DNA from: Rhodovulum sulfidophilum
GTDB lineage: Bacteria; Pseudomonadota; Alphaproteobacteria; Rhodobacterales; Rhodobacteraceae
Direction: 5' to 3'
Assembly: GCA_003241785.1 (NCBI GenBank)
Contig: QFPW01000014.1
Span: 56,499 to 120,498 of the forward strand
Length of the DNA: 64,000 bases
The notes below the pieces were generated by a model. That model was not told the DNA's origin, did no database searches, and was given only the letters and a program-made list of their open reading frames with translations. How positions within the stretch are numbered: position 1 is the stretch's first letter; each line of letters opens with the position of its first letter. Position numbers and translations under genes: made by a program. Positions 15,465 through 24,184 of this stretch are shown piece by piece.

Positions 15465-16412
15465 TCATTCCGCCGGGGGCGTCGGGCGCATGACCCCGTT
15501 CGGGTCGCGCTTCAGCGGATAGGGCTGCGGCGGCAAGGGCGCGCCGGGCATCTCGGCGACGGTGACGCCATGCGGCCAGTCGGCCGGCGCCACCGCGACG
15601 TAGCGCGCATAGCCGCCGGTGCCGCCGAGCGGCTTGGCGAAGCCGATCACGATCAGCGCCCCGGCCTCGGGCACCTGGTCGAGGTTCATCACCCCCTCGG
15701 CCTGGGCGTAGTGGTTGTGCATCAGCCAGTATTCGCCCTCGAGCGTCGGCGTCGCGTCGGTGTCGAGCGGCTCGTGGCCGTGGAACAGGATCTTGCGCTC
15801 GCCGTGCAGGAACTTCAGCGCGTCGAGCGAGACGCCGGGGAAGGGCGTCGCGTTGAAACTCGCGATGTCGTCCCATTTCTTGTACCAGTCGGAGCGCACC
15901 ATCACGACCGAGCCCTCCGGGATCGGACCATGCGCCGCCTCCCAGCCCTCGATGTCGGCGACCGTCATCGCATAGCCCGGATCGGCCGCGACCTTGTCGG
16001 CGATGTTGATCACCACCAGCGGCCGGATCGCATAGGTCGCGGGCAGGTCGCTGATCGTCGCGCCGAGCGGCTCCCAATGCGCCGGCGGGTCGAGTTGGGT
16101 GCCGTACTGGTCGGTCGGGATGTCGTAGGCGGTGGCGACGAAACCGTGCTTCTCGTAGGTGAATTCCTCGCCGACCTCGACATAGCCCTCGATCGTCCGC
16201 CCGGCCACGGCCGGCTTGAAGGTGGCGTTGCCGAAGCCCGGCCAGACCGGCTGGACCGGCGCGAAGGCATGGGTGAGATCGATGTATTTCGCGCCCTTGA
16301 GCCCGTCGAAATAGACGCTCCAGAGGCCCGGCTGCTCGGCCGCCACCCGTGTAGCCGGCGTCGCCGCCACGACCCCCGCGAGCGCCAGCGCGCACAGTCC
16401 CAGTCTCAGCAT
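15465..16412 (-). CDS. Secreted cyclase-family (kynurenine formamidase-like) hydrolase
   Basis: A 315-residue member of the cyclase/arylformamidase metallohydrolase family. Residues 1-25 are a signal peptide (MLRLGLCALALAGVVAATPA, cut near VAAEQ). The core has YIDLTHAFAPVQPVWPGFG, the metal motif DQYGTQLDPPAHW (HxGTxxDxPxH type, with Gln for the first His), and later LFHGHEPLDTDATPTLEGEY and NHYAQAEGVMNLDQV. Family members hydrolyse amide or lactone bonds; export suggests an environmental substrate. Its start is 112 bp from the stop of the LacI gene on the same strand, so LacI may regulate it too, but no operator precedes it. Confidence 0.88.
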   Translation of the reverse strand: MLRLGLCALALAGVVAATPATRVAAEQPGLWSVYFDGLKGAKYIDLTHAFAPVQPVWPGFGNATFKPAVAGRTIEGYVEVGEEFTYEKHGFVATAYDIPTDQYGTQLDPPAHWEPLGATISDLPATYAIRPLVVINIADKVAADPGYAMTVADIEGWEAAHGPIPEGSVVMVRSDWYKKWDDIASFNATPFPGVSLDALKFLHGERKILFHGHEPLDTDATPTLEGEYWLMHNHYAQAEGVMNLDQVPEAGALIVIGFAKPLGGTGGYARYVAVAPADWPHGVTVAEMPGAPLPPQPYPLKRDPNGVMRPTPPAE

Positions 16413-16439
16413 GGATGAACCCTCCGTTTCGGGATGCCG

Positions 16440-16471
16440 GATCGGGGGGCCGCCGCGCGGGCGCCCCGATC
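16440..16471. terminator. GC hairpin downstream of the LacI gene
   Basis: GATCGGGG and CCCCGATC arms, with GC inner pairs, form a stem in the gap after lacI. A second small stem, TCACG-CCTT-CGTGA, lies at 16486-16499. Neither has a T-tract; termination is plausible but unproven. Confidence 0.4.
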
Positions 16472-16523
16472 CCCGCGGCGGATCGTCACGCCTTCGTGAA
16501 GACCTGTCAACCGGCGCGGGCGG

Positions 16524-17579
16524 TCACCCCGGCGCGGCGGCGGTCGAGCCGCGCGCGATGAGGTCGAGCGCCAGCGTCTCGCGCCGGGGCTCGCCCGGAT
16601 GGTCGAGGATCAGCCGCGCGGCCCGGCGCCCGATCTCGAGGATCGGCTGCCGGATCGTGGTGAGCGGCGGCCGGCTGAGCGCGCCCTCGGGCACGCCGTC
16701 GAAGCCGATCACCGAGACGGCCTCCGGAACCGCGATCCCCCGCGCCGCGAGCCAGTCGAGCGCCTCGAGCGCGATCCGGTCCGACTGGGCGAAGATCGCC
16801 GTCGGCGGCTCCGGCGCGGCGAAGAGCGTCTCGAGCCCGCGCGCGACCGCCTCCGCCTCCGGCCGGGTCTCGTAGACCGGCACCGTCCCGGGCGCGATCC
16901 CGGCCCGGGCGAGCACCTCCAGATAGCCGCGCGCGCGGTCGCGCGACGAGAGGTAGCGCGCGGCCTCGATCCGCTCCGGCGTCGCGAGGCCCTCGCCGCC
17001 ATCGGCGAATTCCATCGCGAGCACGCCGAACCGGCGGTGCCCGAGCGCCAGCAGGTGCTCCGCGGCGAGCCGGGCGCCGGCCGCGTCGTCGATGCCGACC
17101 ATCGGCGCGGTCTCGTTGGCCTCGGCGAAGGAGAGCGCGACGAAGGGCAGGTTGCGCTCGCGCGAGGCGGCGATCAGCCGCTCGGCGTCGTCGAGGCAGA
17201 ACAGCACCAACCCGTCCACCACCGCGTTGCGGATGTTCCAGACGAAATCATCCTCTGTCGCGGCCGAGATCAGCGACACGCCGATCCCCTCGGCGTCGCA
17301 GACCTCGGTGATGCCCATCATCATGCGCCGCGCGTAGGGGTCCTCGAAGAAATACGCCAGCGGCTCGGCGGTCGCGACCCCGATCGCGTTGACGCGGCCG
17401 GCGCTCAGCATCCGGCCGCGCGGGTCGGGGCCGGTGTAGCCGAGCGCCTTGGCCGCCGCGAGCACGCGGGCCCGCGCCTCCTCGCGCACGATCTCCGGGC
17501 GGTTGAACACGTTCGACGCCGTGGCCTTGGAAACCCCGGCGGCCTCGGCCACGTCGATCAGGCGCGCGCTTCTTATCAT
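16524..17579 (-). CDS. LacI-family transcriptional regulator
   Basis: A 351-residue repressor: N-terminal helix-turn-helix LIDVAEAAGVSKATASNVFN with hinge ARVLAAAKALGYTGPDPRGR (residues 7-58), then a periplasmic-binding-like ligand domain (IGVATAEPLAYFFEDPYARR, VDGLVLFCLDDAERLIAAS, HRRFGVLAMEF, SVIGFDGVPEGALSRPPLTT). The ligand is probably a sugar or related small molecule, not determinable here. The start is ATG 17579. Three copies of an AACCGGTT palindrome lie between it and the divergent small gene, giving a clear autoregulatory and divergent target region. No sugar transporter or glycosidase genes are nearby. Confidence 0.94.
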   Translation of the reverse strand: MIRSARLIDVAEAAGVSKATASNVFNRPEIVREEARARVLAAAKALGYTGPDPRGRMLSAGRVNAIGVATAEPLAYFFEDPYARRMMMGITEVCDAEGIGVSLISAATEDDFVWNIRNAVVDGLVLFCLDDAERLIAASRERNLPFVALSFAEANETAPMVGIDDAAGARLAAEHLLALGHRRFGVLAMEFADGGEGLATPERIEAARYLSSRDRARGYLEVLARAGIAPGTVPVYETRPEAEAVARGLETLFAAPEPPTAIFAQSDRIALEALDWLAARGIAVPEAVSVIGFDGVPEGALSRPPLTTIRQPILEIGRRAARLILDHPGEPRRETLALDLIARGSTAAAPG

Positions 17580-17637
17580 GCCGCTGGTGTCGCATTCCGC
17601 CGCCCCCCGTTCAAGGCCCGCCGAGGAGCGTGGCGCC

Positions 17638-17718
17638 TGAACCGGTTCAATTCGAACTTGACCGTTGTGCGTCGGGCATCATAATTGAACCGGTTAAATT
17701 ATAAAATGAACCGGTTCA
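17638..17718. promoter_or_regulatory. Three LacI-type operators in the divergent spacer
   Basis: Sites are TGAACCGGTTCA at 17638-17649, TGAACCGGTTAA at 17686-17697 and TGAACCGGTTCA at 17707-17718. Two are perfect 12-bp palindromes; the middle has one changed arm base. Centres are 48 and 21 bp apart; 21 bp is two helical turns. The central CG and total length fit LacI-family operators, and the regulator gene itself is adjacent. Binding by this LacI is inferred from position. Confidence 0.85.
17658..17685 (+). promoter_or_regulatory. Sigma70-type promoter for the 73-residue gene, framed by operators
   Basis: TTGACC (17658-17663) and CATAAT (17680-17685) lie 16 bp apart, both five-of-six matches to consensus. 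Operator 1 ends nine bases before the -35, and operator 2 begins right after the -10, covering the expected transcription start. Operator 3 is just downstream. This layout would give tight repression. Confidence 0.7.
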
Positions 17719-17744
17719 GGGCGTCGATTCGAAGGAGATGCGAG

Positions 17745-17966
17745 ATGTCCGTGGTTGTCGTTGAGACCCGATCGCGGCCGGGTCAGGGCCTGCTTCGCGC
17801 GGCGCTGGCGGCGTGGCGGGACCAGCGTGCGCGCAACATCGCGCGCCGCGAGGAGGCGCGGCTTCGCGCGCTCGGCGCGCGGCTGCGCCGGGACGCGGGG
17901 CTCGGCGCGGAGGAAGCGGCGCGGCCCGGCTTCGATCCGGTGCTGCTCACCGGCCTCGCGCGCTGA
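17745..17966 (+). CDS. Small DUF1127-like protein under LacI-type operators
   Basis: A 73-residue basic protein starting at ATG 17745, eight bases after AAGGAG. After a short N terminus it has an arginine-rich helix (AALAAWRDQRARNIARREEA) and then LRRDAGLGAEEAARPGF, which resembles the C-terminal RDIGL-type motif of DUF1127 small proteins. Those proteins are linked in other Alphaproteobacteria to RNA turnover and to phosphate or carbon metabolism. The match is by eye and partial. The strong promoter and three operators show that its expression is specifically controlled. Confidence 0.72.
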   Translation: MSVVVVETRSRPGQGLLRAALAAWRDQRARNIARREEARLRALGARLRRDAGLGAEEAARPGFDPVLLTGLAR

Positions 17967-17969
17967 GGC

Positions 17970-18917
17970 TCAGCCGCGCGCCTTGGGGTGCGCGCGCTCG
18001 TAGACCTCCATCAGCCGCGCCTGGTCGACGCCGGTATAGACCTGGGTCGTGGCGAGCGAGGCGTGGCCGAGCAGCTCCTGGATGGTCCGCAGGTCGCCGC
18101 CCGCCTCGAGCAGATGCGTGGCGAAGGAATGGCGCAGCGCGTGCGGCGTCGCGGTCGCGGGCAGGCCGAGCTGGGTGCGGGCGGTCTGCATCGCCTTCTG
18201 CACCGCGCGCGGATTGAGCGCCCCGCCGCGCGCCCCGAGAAAGAGCGGCGCGGCCGGATCCGGCGCGTAGGGCAGCAGGCGCAGATAGTCCTCGACCGCG
18301 CGGCGCGCGATCGGGAGCACCGGGACCAGCCGCTCGCGCCCGCCCTTGCCGGTGATGCGGAGCACCTCGGGCAGCGGCGCGTCGCCGCGGCGCAGGCCGA
18401 GCGCCTCTGAGATCCGCAGGCCGCACGCGTAGAGCAGCGTGACGACGGCGAGGTCGCGCGCGGCGATCCACGGCTCCTCGCTCAGCTCCTCGACGGCGGA
18501 GAGCAGCGCCTTCGCCGCGTCCGGCGCGACCGGGCGGGGCAGGCGCGGTTTCGTGCGCGGACCGCGCGTCGCGGAGACCGCGGGAGCCGGCGCGTCGCGG
18601 GTCTCGGCGAGCCAGGCGTGGAAGCTCTTCACCGCCGAGAGCGCCCGGGCGAGCGAGCGCGCCGCGAGGCCGCGCGCGCGTTCCGAGGCCATCCAGGCGC
18701 GCAGGTCGGGGACCGCGACCCGCGCCAGCGCCTCGGCGCCCATCGGGCCGCCCTCGTGCAGCGCGAGAAAGCCGAGATAGCCCGCGACGTCGCGGCGATA
18801 GGCGGTGATGGTCCGGGGGCTGGCGCCCCGGACCGCGCTCAGCTGTGCGAGCCATTCCTCGAGCAGCGCGGTGGCGCCCTCCGACGGCGCGACATTCTCG
18901 GCCGCGCGCGCGCTCAC
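17970..18917 (-). CDS. xerC: Tyrosine recombinase XerC
   Basis: XerC acts with XerD at dif to resolve chromosome dimers before division. The 315-residue protein has an N-terminal SAM-like core-binding domain (LLEEWLAQLSAVRGASPRTI, residues 19-110). Its catalytic domain shows Arg in YACGLRISEALGLRRGD, Lys in ITGKGGRERLVPVLP, HxxR in PHALRHSFATHLLEAGGDLR, His in LLGHASLATTQVYTGVD, and Tyr in that last segment. Its start overlaps the stop of the DUF484 gene (ATGA), a pairing widely seen in proteobacteria. The sequence is chromosomal in character, not phage-like. Confidence 0.94.
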   Translation of the reverse strand: MSARAAENVAPSEGATALLEEWLAQLSAVRGASPRTITAYRRDVAGYLGFLALHEGGPMGAEALARVAVPDLRAWMASERARGLAARSLARALSAVKSFHAWLAETRDAPAPAVSATRGPRTKPRLPRPVAPDAAKALLSAVEELSEEPWIAARDLAVVTLLYACGLRISEALGLRRGDAPLPEVLRITGKGGRERLVPVLPIARRAVEDYLRLLPYAPDPAAPLFLGARGGALNPRAVQKAMQTARTQLGLPATATPHALRHSFATHLLEAGGDLRTIQELLGHASLATTQVYTGVDQARLMEVYERAHPKARG

Positions 18918-19639
18918 GCGAGCCAGCGGCGCATAACGCGCTCGAAGACCCCGGCGAGGAAGGCCAGGAGGTCGGTGCCCTGGTCGGGGTGGAACCGGTG
19001 CCCGTCCGCCGCGCCCAGCGCCAGCAGCCCGCCGAGGTTCGACGTCCCGAGATCGAGCCGGAGCAGCGCCTCCGAGCGCACGTCGCCGGCGCGCGCGCCG
19101 TAGAGCGTCGTGTCCTCGGGCCGGGTGTGGCGCAGCGTGACCTTGCGCGCGCCCAGGCCCCGGCCCTGGCGGGCATAGGCGTCGGCGCCGCCGCGCGGCA
19201 GCGCCACGACGACGTCGCGGAGCGGACCCTCGGGGCCGAGCGGCGAACCCGGCGCCACCGTCGGCGCCTCGAGCCCGAGCCGGATCACCTCGACGCCGAG
19301 GGTCATCGCCACGTCGCGGGTCAGCACCTGGAGAAAGCCCGCGAAATCGCCCGGATCGAGCAGGGCGAGGCAGGCGCGGTGCACCTGGTTGGTGCCCGCG
19401 ACATTCTCGTAGGCCGCCGCCAGCACCTCGCGATGGGTGTCCTCGAGCCGGTCGAGCCGTTCCTCGAGCCGGTCCACCAGCACGCCGCGCAGGTCGACCA
19501 CGTTGCGCCCGGCCGCGTTGCGCCGGTCGGCGGCGAGCAGCGCGCGCATCACCTGATCGTCATCGAGCACGAGCGAGGGATCGGCGAGGATCTTCTCGCG
19601 GAGCGCGTCTTCCTCCGCCGGATCGGGGGCGGCGCTCAC
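18914..19639 (-). CDS. DUF484 family protein
   Basis: A 241-residue protein matching the DUF484 family, found next to xerC in many proteobacteria. It has an N-terminal helical part (REKILADPSLVLDDDQVMRA, then DRLEERLDRLEDTHREVLAA, probable coiled coil at about residues 50-75) and a C-terminal GAF-like domain (SEALLRLDLGTSNLGGLLAL, GAADGHRFHPDQGTDLLAFL). Function is unknown. A GTG start at 19639 is proposed because GGAG lies just upstream and the family starts near here; a further upstream start would only add low-complexity residues. It overlaps xerC by four bases. Confidence 0.85.
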   Translation of the reverse strand: MSAAPDPAEEDALREKILADPSLVLDDDQVMRALLAADRRNAAGRNVVDLRGVLVDRLEERLDRLEDTHREVLAAAYENVAGTNQVHRACLALLDPGDFAGFLQVLTRDVAMTLGVEVIRLGLEAPTVAPGSPLGPEGPLRDVVVALPRGGADAYARQGRGLGARKVTLRHTRPEDTTLYGARAGDVRSEALLRLDLGTSNLGGLLALGAADGHRFHPDQGTDLLAFLAGVFERVMRRWLA

Positions 19640-19798
19640 CGGAGACTCCCGAGGCGGAGGCCGCGAAGGCGCGGGCGGATGCGTGCGGGACGGCGGATCG
19701 CCGCCGGGCAACCTGAAACTCCCATTGAACTGCTCTCTCGTTTGCCGGGCTCTCGGCCCTTGTGATTTGTTATGATGATAGACCAAGACTGTGCCGCG

Positions 19799-22021
19799 AT
19801 GGAACAACTCAATCTTCTCCAAGTCGAGCAGGCGCCGGCCGAATTCCCGGAAGGCACGGCGGTCGCGGTGCTGACCGCCGAGGGGCTCGACCGCTTCCTC
19901 GACTACCGCGCCCCCGAGGGCGGCGTCTCGGCGGGGGATTTCGTCGCCGTGCCGCTCGGGCCGCGCCGGGTGCTGGGCGTGGTCTGGGGGCCGGGGCAGG
20001 GCGGGTTCGAGCCCGCGAAGCTGCGCGACATCGCCCGCCGGCTCGAGGTGACGCCCATGCGCGCCGAGATGCGCGACTTCCTCACCCGCGCCGCCGATTA
20101 CACGCTGACTCCGCTCACGCTGATGCTGCGCCTCGCGAGCCGCGCGCCGGGGCTCGGCGAGCCGCCCTCGGCCCGGCCGCTCCTGCGACTGGCGGAGAAG
20201 GCGCCGGGGCGGATGACCGACGCGCGGGCGCGGGTGCTCGCCGCCTTCGAGGAGTTCGGCAATCTCGGCTTCGCGCCCGGCGAGCTCGCGCGGCTCGCGG
20301 GCGTCTCGGCCGGGGTCGTCACCGGGCTCGAGCGCGCGGGCGTGATCCGGCGCGAGATCGTCACCCGCGACGCGCCCTTCCCGCGGCTCGACCCCGCCGC
20401 GCCGGCGCGCGACCTCTCGCCGGCGCAGGCCGCCGCCTCGGCGCGGCTCCGCGCGGCGGTGGCGCGGCGCGCCTATTCGACCACGCTCCTGAAGGGCGTC
20501 ACCGGATCGGGCAAGACCGAGGTCTATCTCGAGGCGGTGGCCGAGGCGCTCGCCGCCGGGCGGCAGGCGCTCGTCATGCTGCCCGAGATCGCGCTCTCGG
20601 TCGAATTCCTCGACCGGGTCGAGGCGCGGTTCGGCGCGCGCCCCGTGGAATGGCATTCGGCGGTGACCCAGGTGAACCGCCGCCGGGCCTGGACCGCCGT
20701 CGCCGAGGGCCGCGCGCAGCTCGTGGTCGGCGCACGCTCGGCCTTGTTCCTGCCCTATGCCGACCTAGGGCTCATCGTCGTCGACGAGGAGCACGACGGC
20801 TCCTACAAGCAGGAGGAGGGCGTGCTCTACCACGCCCGCGACATGGCTGTGCTGCGCGCTTCGATCGAGAAGGCGGCGGTCGTTCTCGCCTCCGCGACCC
20901 CGGCGCTCGAGACCTGGGCCAACGCCGATACCGGGAAATACGCCCGGATCGAGCTGCCCGAGCGGTTCGGCGTCGCGCGGCTGCCGGAGATGGCGGCGAT
21001 CGACCTGCGCGTCCACGCGCCGGAGAGCGGGCATTTCATCTCCGATCCGCTGGCGGCCGCCGTCACCGAACGGCTGGCGGCCGGGGAGCAGGCGCTGCTC
21101 TTCCTCAACCGGCGGGGCTACGCGCCGCTCACGATCTGCCGCGCCTGCGGCCATCAGGTCGGCTGCGACACCTGCGACGCGCGCATGGTCGAGCACCGGT
21201 TCCGCGGGCGGCTCGTCTGCCATCAGTGCGGCGCGACCCGGCCGATCCCGACCACCTGCCCCTCCTGCGGCGTCGAGGGCAAGATGACCGCGCTCGGCCC
21301 CGGCGTCGAGCGCATCGCCGAGGAGGCGGAGCTGCTCTGGCCCGAGGCGCGCCGCGCGATCCTGTCCTCGGACCTCGCCGAAGGACCGACCGGGCTCAAG
21401 GCGCGGATCGACGAGATCGCGGGCGGCGGCGCCGATCTCGTGATCGGCACGCAGATCGTCTCCAAGGGCCACAACTTCCCGCATCTGACGCTGGTGGGCG
21501 TGATCGACGCCGATCTCGGGCTGCAGGGCGGCGACCTGCGGGCGGCGGAGAAGACCTTCCAGCTCATCCGCCAGGTCGCGGGCCGCGCCGGCCGCGCCGA
21601 GCGGCCGGGGCAGGCGCTGATCCAGACCTATCTGCCCGATCATCCGGCGATCGAGGCGATCCTGCGCAACGACGACGAAGGCTTCTGGCGCGCCGAGGCC
21701 GAGCAGCGCCGCGCCGCGGGCGCGCCGCCCTATGGACGGATGGCGGGGATCATCGTCACCGGACCGGACGAGACCCGCGCCTGGGCGGTGGCGCGCGAGC
21801 TCGGCCGCACCTCGGGCGCGCTGCGCGACATCGGCGCCGAGGTCTACGGGCCCGCGCCGGCGCCGATCGCGCGCATCAGGGGCCGCTGGCGCGCGCGGCT
21901 GCTCGTGCGCGCGCCGAAGGGGATCGCGATCCAGCCGGCGATCCACGCCTGGATCGCCGGGGTCCCGATCCCGGCCAATGTCCGCGTCGCGGTCGACATC
22001 GACCCGCAGAGCTTCTTTTAG
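19799..22021 (+). CDS. priA: Primosomal replication restart helicase PriA
   Basis: PriA recognises stalled replication forks and reloads the replisome. The roughly 740-residue protein has an N-terminal DNA-binding domain (LDRFLDYRAPEGGVSAGDFV), Walker A LLKGVTGSGKTEVYLEAVAE, the DEAD-type box VVDEEHDGSYKQEEGV, and eight zinc-binding cysteines in CRACGHQVGCDTC and CHQCGATRPIPTTCPSCG. Helicase motifs V and VI follow (IGTQIVSKGHNFPHLTLVGV, QVAGRAGRAERPG). ATG 19799 is chosen because PriA proteins begin a few residues before FPEGTAVAVL; ATG 19772 would add nine residues. Palindromic repeats follow the stop. Confidence 0.96.
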   Translation: MEQLNLLQVEQAPAEFPEGTAVAVLTAEGLDRFLDYRAPEGGVSAGDFVAVPLGPRRVLGVVWGPGQGGFEPAKLRDIARRLEVTPMRAEMRDFLTRAADYTLTPLTLMLRLASRAPGLGEPPSARPLLRLAEKAPGRMTDARARVLAAFEEFGNLGFAPGELARLAGVSAGVVTGLERAGVIRREIVTRDAPFPRLDPAAPARDLSPAQAAASARLRAAVARRAYSTTLLKGVTGSGKTEVYLEAVAEALAAGRQALVMLPEIALSVEFLDRVEARFGARPVEWHSAVTQVNRRRAWTAVAEGRAQLVVGARSALFLPYADLGLIVVDEEHDGSYKQEEGVLYHARDMAVLRASIEKAAVVLASATPALETWANADTGKYARIELPERFGVARLPEMAAIDLRVHAPESGHFISDPLAAAVTERLAAGEQALLFLNRRGYAPLTICRACGHQVGCDTCDARMVEHRFRGRLVCHQCGATRPIPTTCPSCGVEGKMTALGPGVERIAEEAELLWPEARRAILSSDLAEGPTGLKARIDEIAGGGADLVIGTQIVSKGHNFPHLTLVGVIDADLGLQGGDLRAAEKTFQLIRQVAGRAGRAERPGQALIQTYLPDHPAIEAILRNDDEGFWRAEAEQRRAAGAPPYGRMAGIIVTGPDETRAWAVARELGRTSGALRDIGAEVYGPAPAPIARIRGRWRARLLVRAPKGIAIQPAIHAWIAGVPIPANVRVAVDIDPQSFF

Positions 22022-22028
22022 AGGGGGC

Positions 22029-22083
22029 GGCGGACCAAGGTCCGCCCTACGCGGCGCTTTCGTAGGGCGGACCTCGGTCCGCC
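22029..22083. repeat. Head-to-head pair of family A palindromes after priA
   Basis: Copies lie at 22029-22050 (minus, with one base change that makes the centre CCAAGG) and 22062-22083 (plus, canonical), separated by 11 bases. The arrangement matches the pair at 13318-13369. It lies between priA and hisC, which point the same way, so the element is not restricted to convergent gaps. Confidence 0.88.
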
Positions 22084-22165
22084 ATTCCCGCCCCCGAAGG
22101 TTCTGGAAATCCGCCGCGCCAGGGGCTAGGAGACGGGCCGAACCCGCGCCCCGAGAGGTCCCGCC

Positions 22166-23260
22166 ATGGCCCATCCGACGATCCGCCCGCGACCCGGCAT
22201 CCTCGACATCGCCCTTTATGTCGGCGGCGAGAGCAAGCTCGCGGGCCATGCCAAGGCGCTGAAGCTCTCGTCGAACGAGAACCCGTTCGGGCCGAGCCCG
22301 CGCGCCATCGCGGCCTTCGAGGCGGCGGCGAAGGATCTCGCCCTCTATCCCGATTCCGGGCACGGCGCGCTGCGCCGCGCGATCGGCGAGACGCACGGGC
22401 TCGATCCCGCGCGGATCATCTGCGGCGCGGGCTCGGACGAGATCCTGACCTTCCTCGCCCAGACCTACGCCGGCGAGGGCGACGAGGTCATCCACACCGA
22501 GCACGGCTTCGGCATGTACCGGATCGTGGCGCTCGCCGCCGGGGCGACCCCGGTCGAGGTGCCCGAGCGGGAGCGCCGCGTCGACGTCGACGCGATCCTC
22601 GCCGCCTGCACCGAGCGCACGCGGCTCGTCTACTTCGCCAACCCCGCGAACCCGACCGGCACGCTGGTGCCCGCGGCCGAGGTGCGCCGGCTCGCCGAGA
22701 ACCTGCCGCCCGCCGCGCTGCTGGTGGTCGACGGCGCCTATGCCGAATTCGTCGGCGCGGATTTCGACGGCGCGGCCGGCCTCGTCGAGGAACGCGACAA
22801 CGTGGTGATGACGCGGACCTTCTCGAAGATCCACGGGCTCGGCGGGCTCCGCATCGGCTGGGGCTATGGCCCGACGCATGTGATCGAGGCGCTGAACCGG
22901 GTGCGCGGGCCGTTCAACCTCTCCGGCCCGGCGCTCGCGGCGGCCGAGGCGGCGATCCGCGACACGGGCTACACCGATTTCTGCCGCGCGGAGAATGCCC
23001 GCGAGCGCGCGCGTCTCGCGGCGGAGCTCGCCGCGGCCGGCATTCCCTCCGATCCGTCGGAGGCGAATTTCGTGCTGGCGCGGTTCCGCGACGCGGCGGA
23101 GGCCGAGGCCTGCGACCGCGCGCTCCGCGACGCGGGGATCATCGTGCGCCGGGTCGCGGGCTACAAGCTGCCGAACTGCCTGCGCATCACCGTCGGCGAC
23201 GCCGAGGGCTGCGCCCGGGTCGCGCGGGTGGCGCGGGCCTTCGCCGAGGCGCGGGTCTGA
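22166..23260 (+). CDS. hisC: Histidinol-phosphate/aromatic aminotransferase
   Basis: A 364-residue PLP-dependent class I/II aminotransferase. HisC converts imidazole acetol phosphate to histidinol phosphate; in many bacteria it also transaminates aromatic keto acids. Visible signatures are KLSSNENPFGPSPRAIAAFE at the N terminus, VYFANPANPTGTLVPAAEV, and the PLP Lys in TRTFSKIHGLGGLRIGWGYG. The final residues contain GYKLPNCLRITVGD. The TGA stop overlaps the ATG of the prephenate dehydrogenase gene by one base, so the pair may serve tyrosine synthesis as well as histidine synthesis. Confidence 0.94.
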   Translation: MAHPTIRPRPGILDIALYVGGESKLAGHAKALKLSSNENPFGPSPRAIAAFEAAAKDLALYPDSGHGALRRAIGETHGLDPARIICGAGSDEILTFLAQTYAGEGDEVIHTEHGFGMYRIVALAAGATPVEVPERERRVDVDAILAACTERTRLVYFANPANPTGTLVPAAEVRRLAENLPPAALLVVDGAYAEFVGADFDGAAGLVEERDNVVMTRTFSKIHGLGGLRIGWGYGPTHVIEALNRVRGPFNLSGPALAAAEAAIRDTGYTDFCRAENARERARLAAELAAAGIPSDPSEANFVLARFRDAAEAEACDRALRDAGIIVRRVAGYKLPNCLRITVGDAEGCARVARVARAFAEARV

Positions 23261-24180
23261 TGGCCTACGACCGCGTCGCGCTGATCGGGCTCGGCCTGAT
23301 CGCCTCCTCGATCAGCCATGCGATCCGCCGGTCCGGCATGGCCACGCGGGTCACCGGCTATGCCCGGACCGCGGCGACGCGGGACGAGGCGCGCCGGCTC
23401 GGCCTCGGCGAGATCTTCGACACGGCGGCGGAGGCGGCGCGCGACGCCGATCTCGTGATCCTCTGCGTCCCCGTGGGCGCCATGGCCGAGGTGGCGGCCG
23501 AGATCGCGCCCGCGCTGAAGCCGGGCGCCACGGTCTCGGACGTGGGCTCGGTCAAGGGCTCGGTGATCGCCGCGGTCGCGCCGCTCCTGCCCGAAGGCGT
23601 GGCCTTCATCCCCGGCCATCCGCTGGCGGGGACCGAGCACAGCGGCCCGGCCTCCGGATTCGCGTCGCTCTACGACAACCGCTGGTGCCTGCTGACGCCG
23701 CTTCCCGGCACCGATCCGCGCGCGGTGGCGCGGCTCGAGGAATTCTGGCAGGCGCTGGGCGCCAATGTCGAGGTGATGGACCCCGACCACCACGACCTCG
23801 TGCTCGCGGTGACGAGCCACGTGCCGCACCTGATCGCCTATACGATGGTGGGCGTCGCCGACGACCTCGGCCGGGTGACCGAGAGCGAGGTTATCCAGTA
23901 TTCCGCCGCCGGCTTCCGCGATTTCACCCGCATCGCGGCCTCCGACCCCACGATGTGGCGCGACGTCTTCCTCAACAACAAGGAGGCGACGCTAGAGATC
24001 CTCGGCCGCTTCACCGAGGAGCTCTTCGCGCTGCAGCGGGCGATCCGGCTCGGCGACGGCGACCACCTGCACGCCTATTTCACCCGGACCCGCGCGATCC
24101 GCCGCGGCATCATCGACGCGGGCCAGGACACCGCCGCCGCCGATTTCGGCCGCGCCCCGGTGCCCGCGCCGGCGGAATAG
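23260..24180 (+). CDS. Prephenate/arogenate dehydrogenase
   Basis: A 306-residue NAD(P)-dependent dehydrogenase making 4-hydroxyphenylpyruvate from prephenate, or tyrosine from arogenate. It has the N-terminal dinucleotide fold VALIGLGLIASSISHAIRRS, the loop VSDVGSVKGSVIAAVAPLLP, the substrate-site segment IPGHPLAGTEHSGPASGFAS, and the catalytic-His region VTSHVPHLIAYTMVGVADD. The C terminus is a helical dimerisation domain. Translational coupling with hisC supports an arogenate or 4-hydroxyphenylpyruvate route to tyrosine. The gene ends four bases before the convergent exosortase gene. Confidence 0.93.
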   Translation: MAYDRVALIGLGLIASSISHAIRRSGMATRVTGYARTAATRDEARRLGLGEIFDTAAEAARDADLVILCVPVGAMAEVAAEIAPALKPGATVSDVGSVKGSVIAAVAPLLPEGVAFIPGHPLAGTEHSGPASGFASLYDNRWCLLTPLPGTDPRAVARLEEFWQALGANVEVMDPDHHDLVLAVTSHVPHLIAYTMVGVADDLGRVTESEVIQYSAAGFRDFTRIAASDPTMWRDVFLNNKEATLEILGRFTEELFALQRAIRLGDGDHLHAYFTRTRAIRRGIIDAGQDTAAADFGRAPVPAPAE

Positions 24181-24184
24181 CCGC

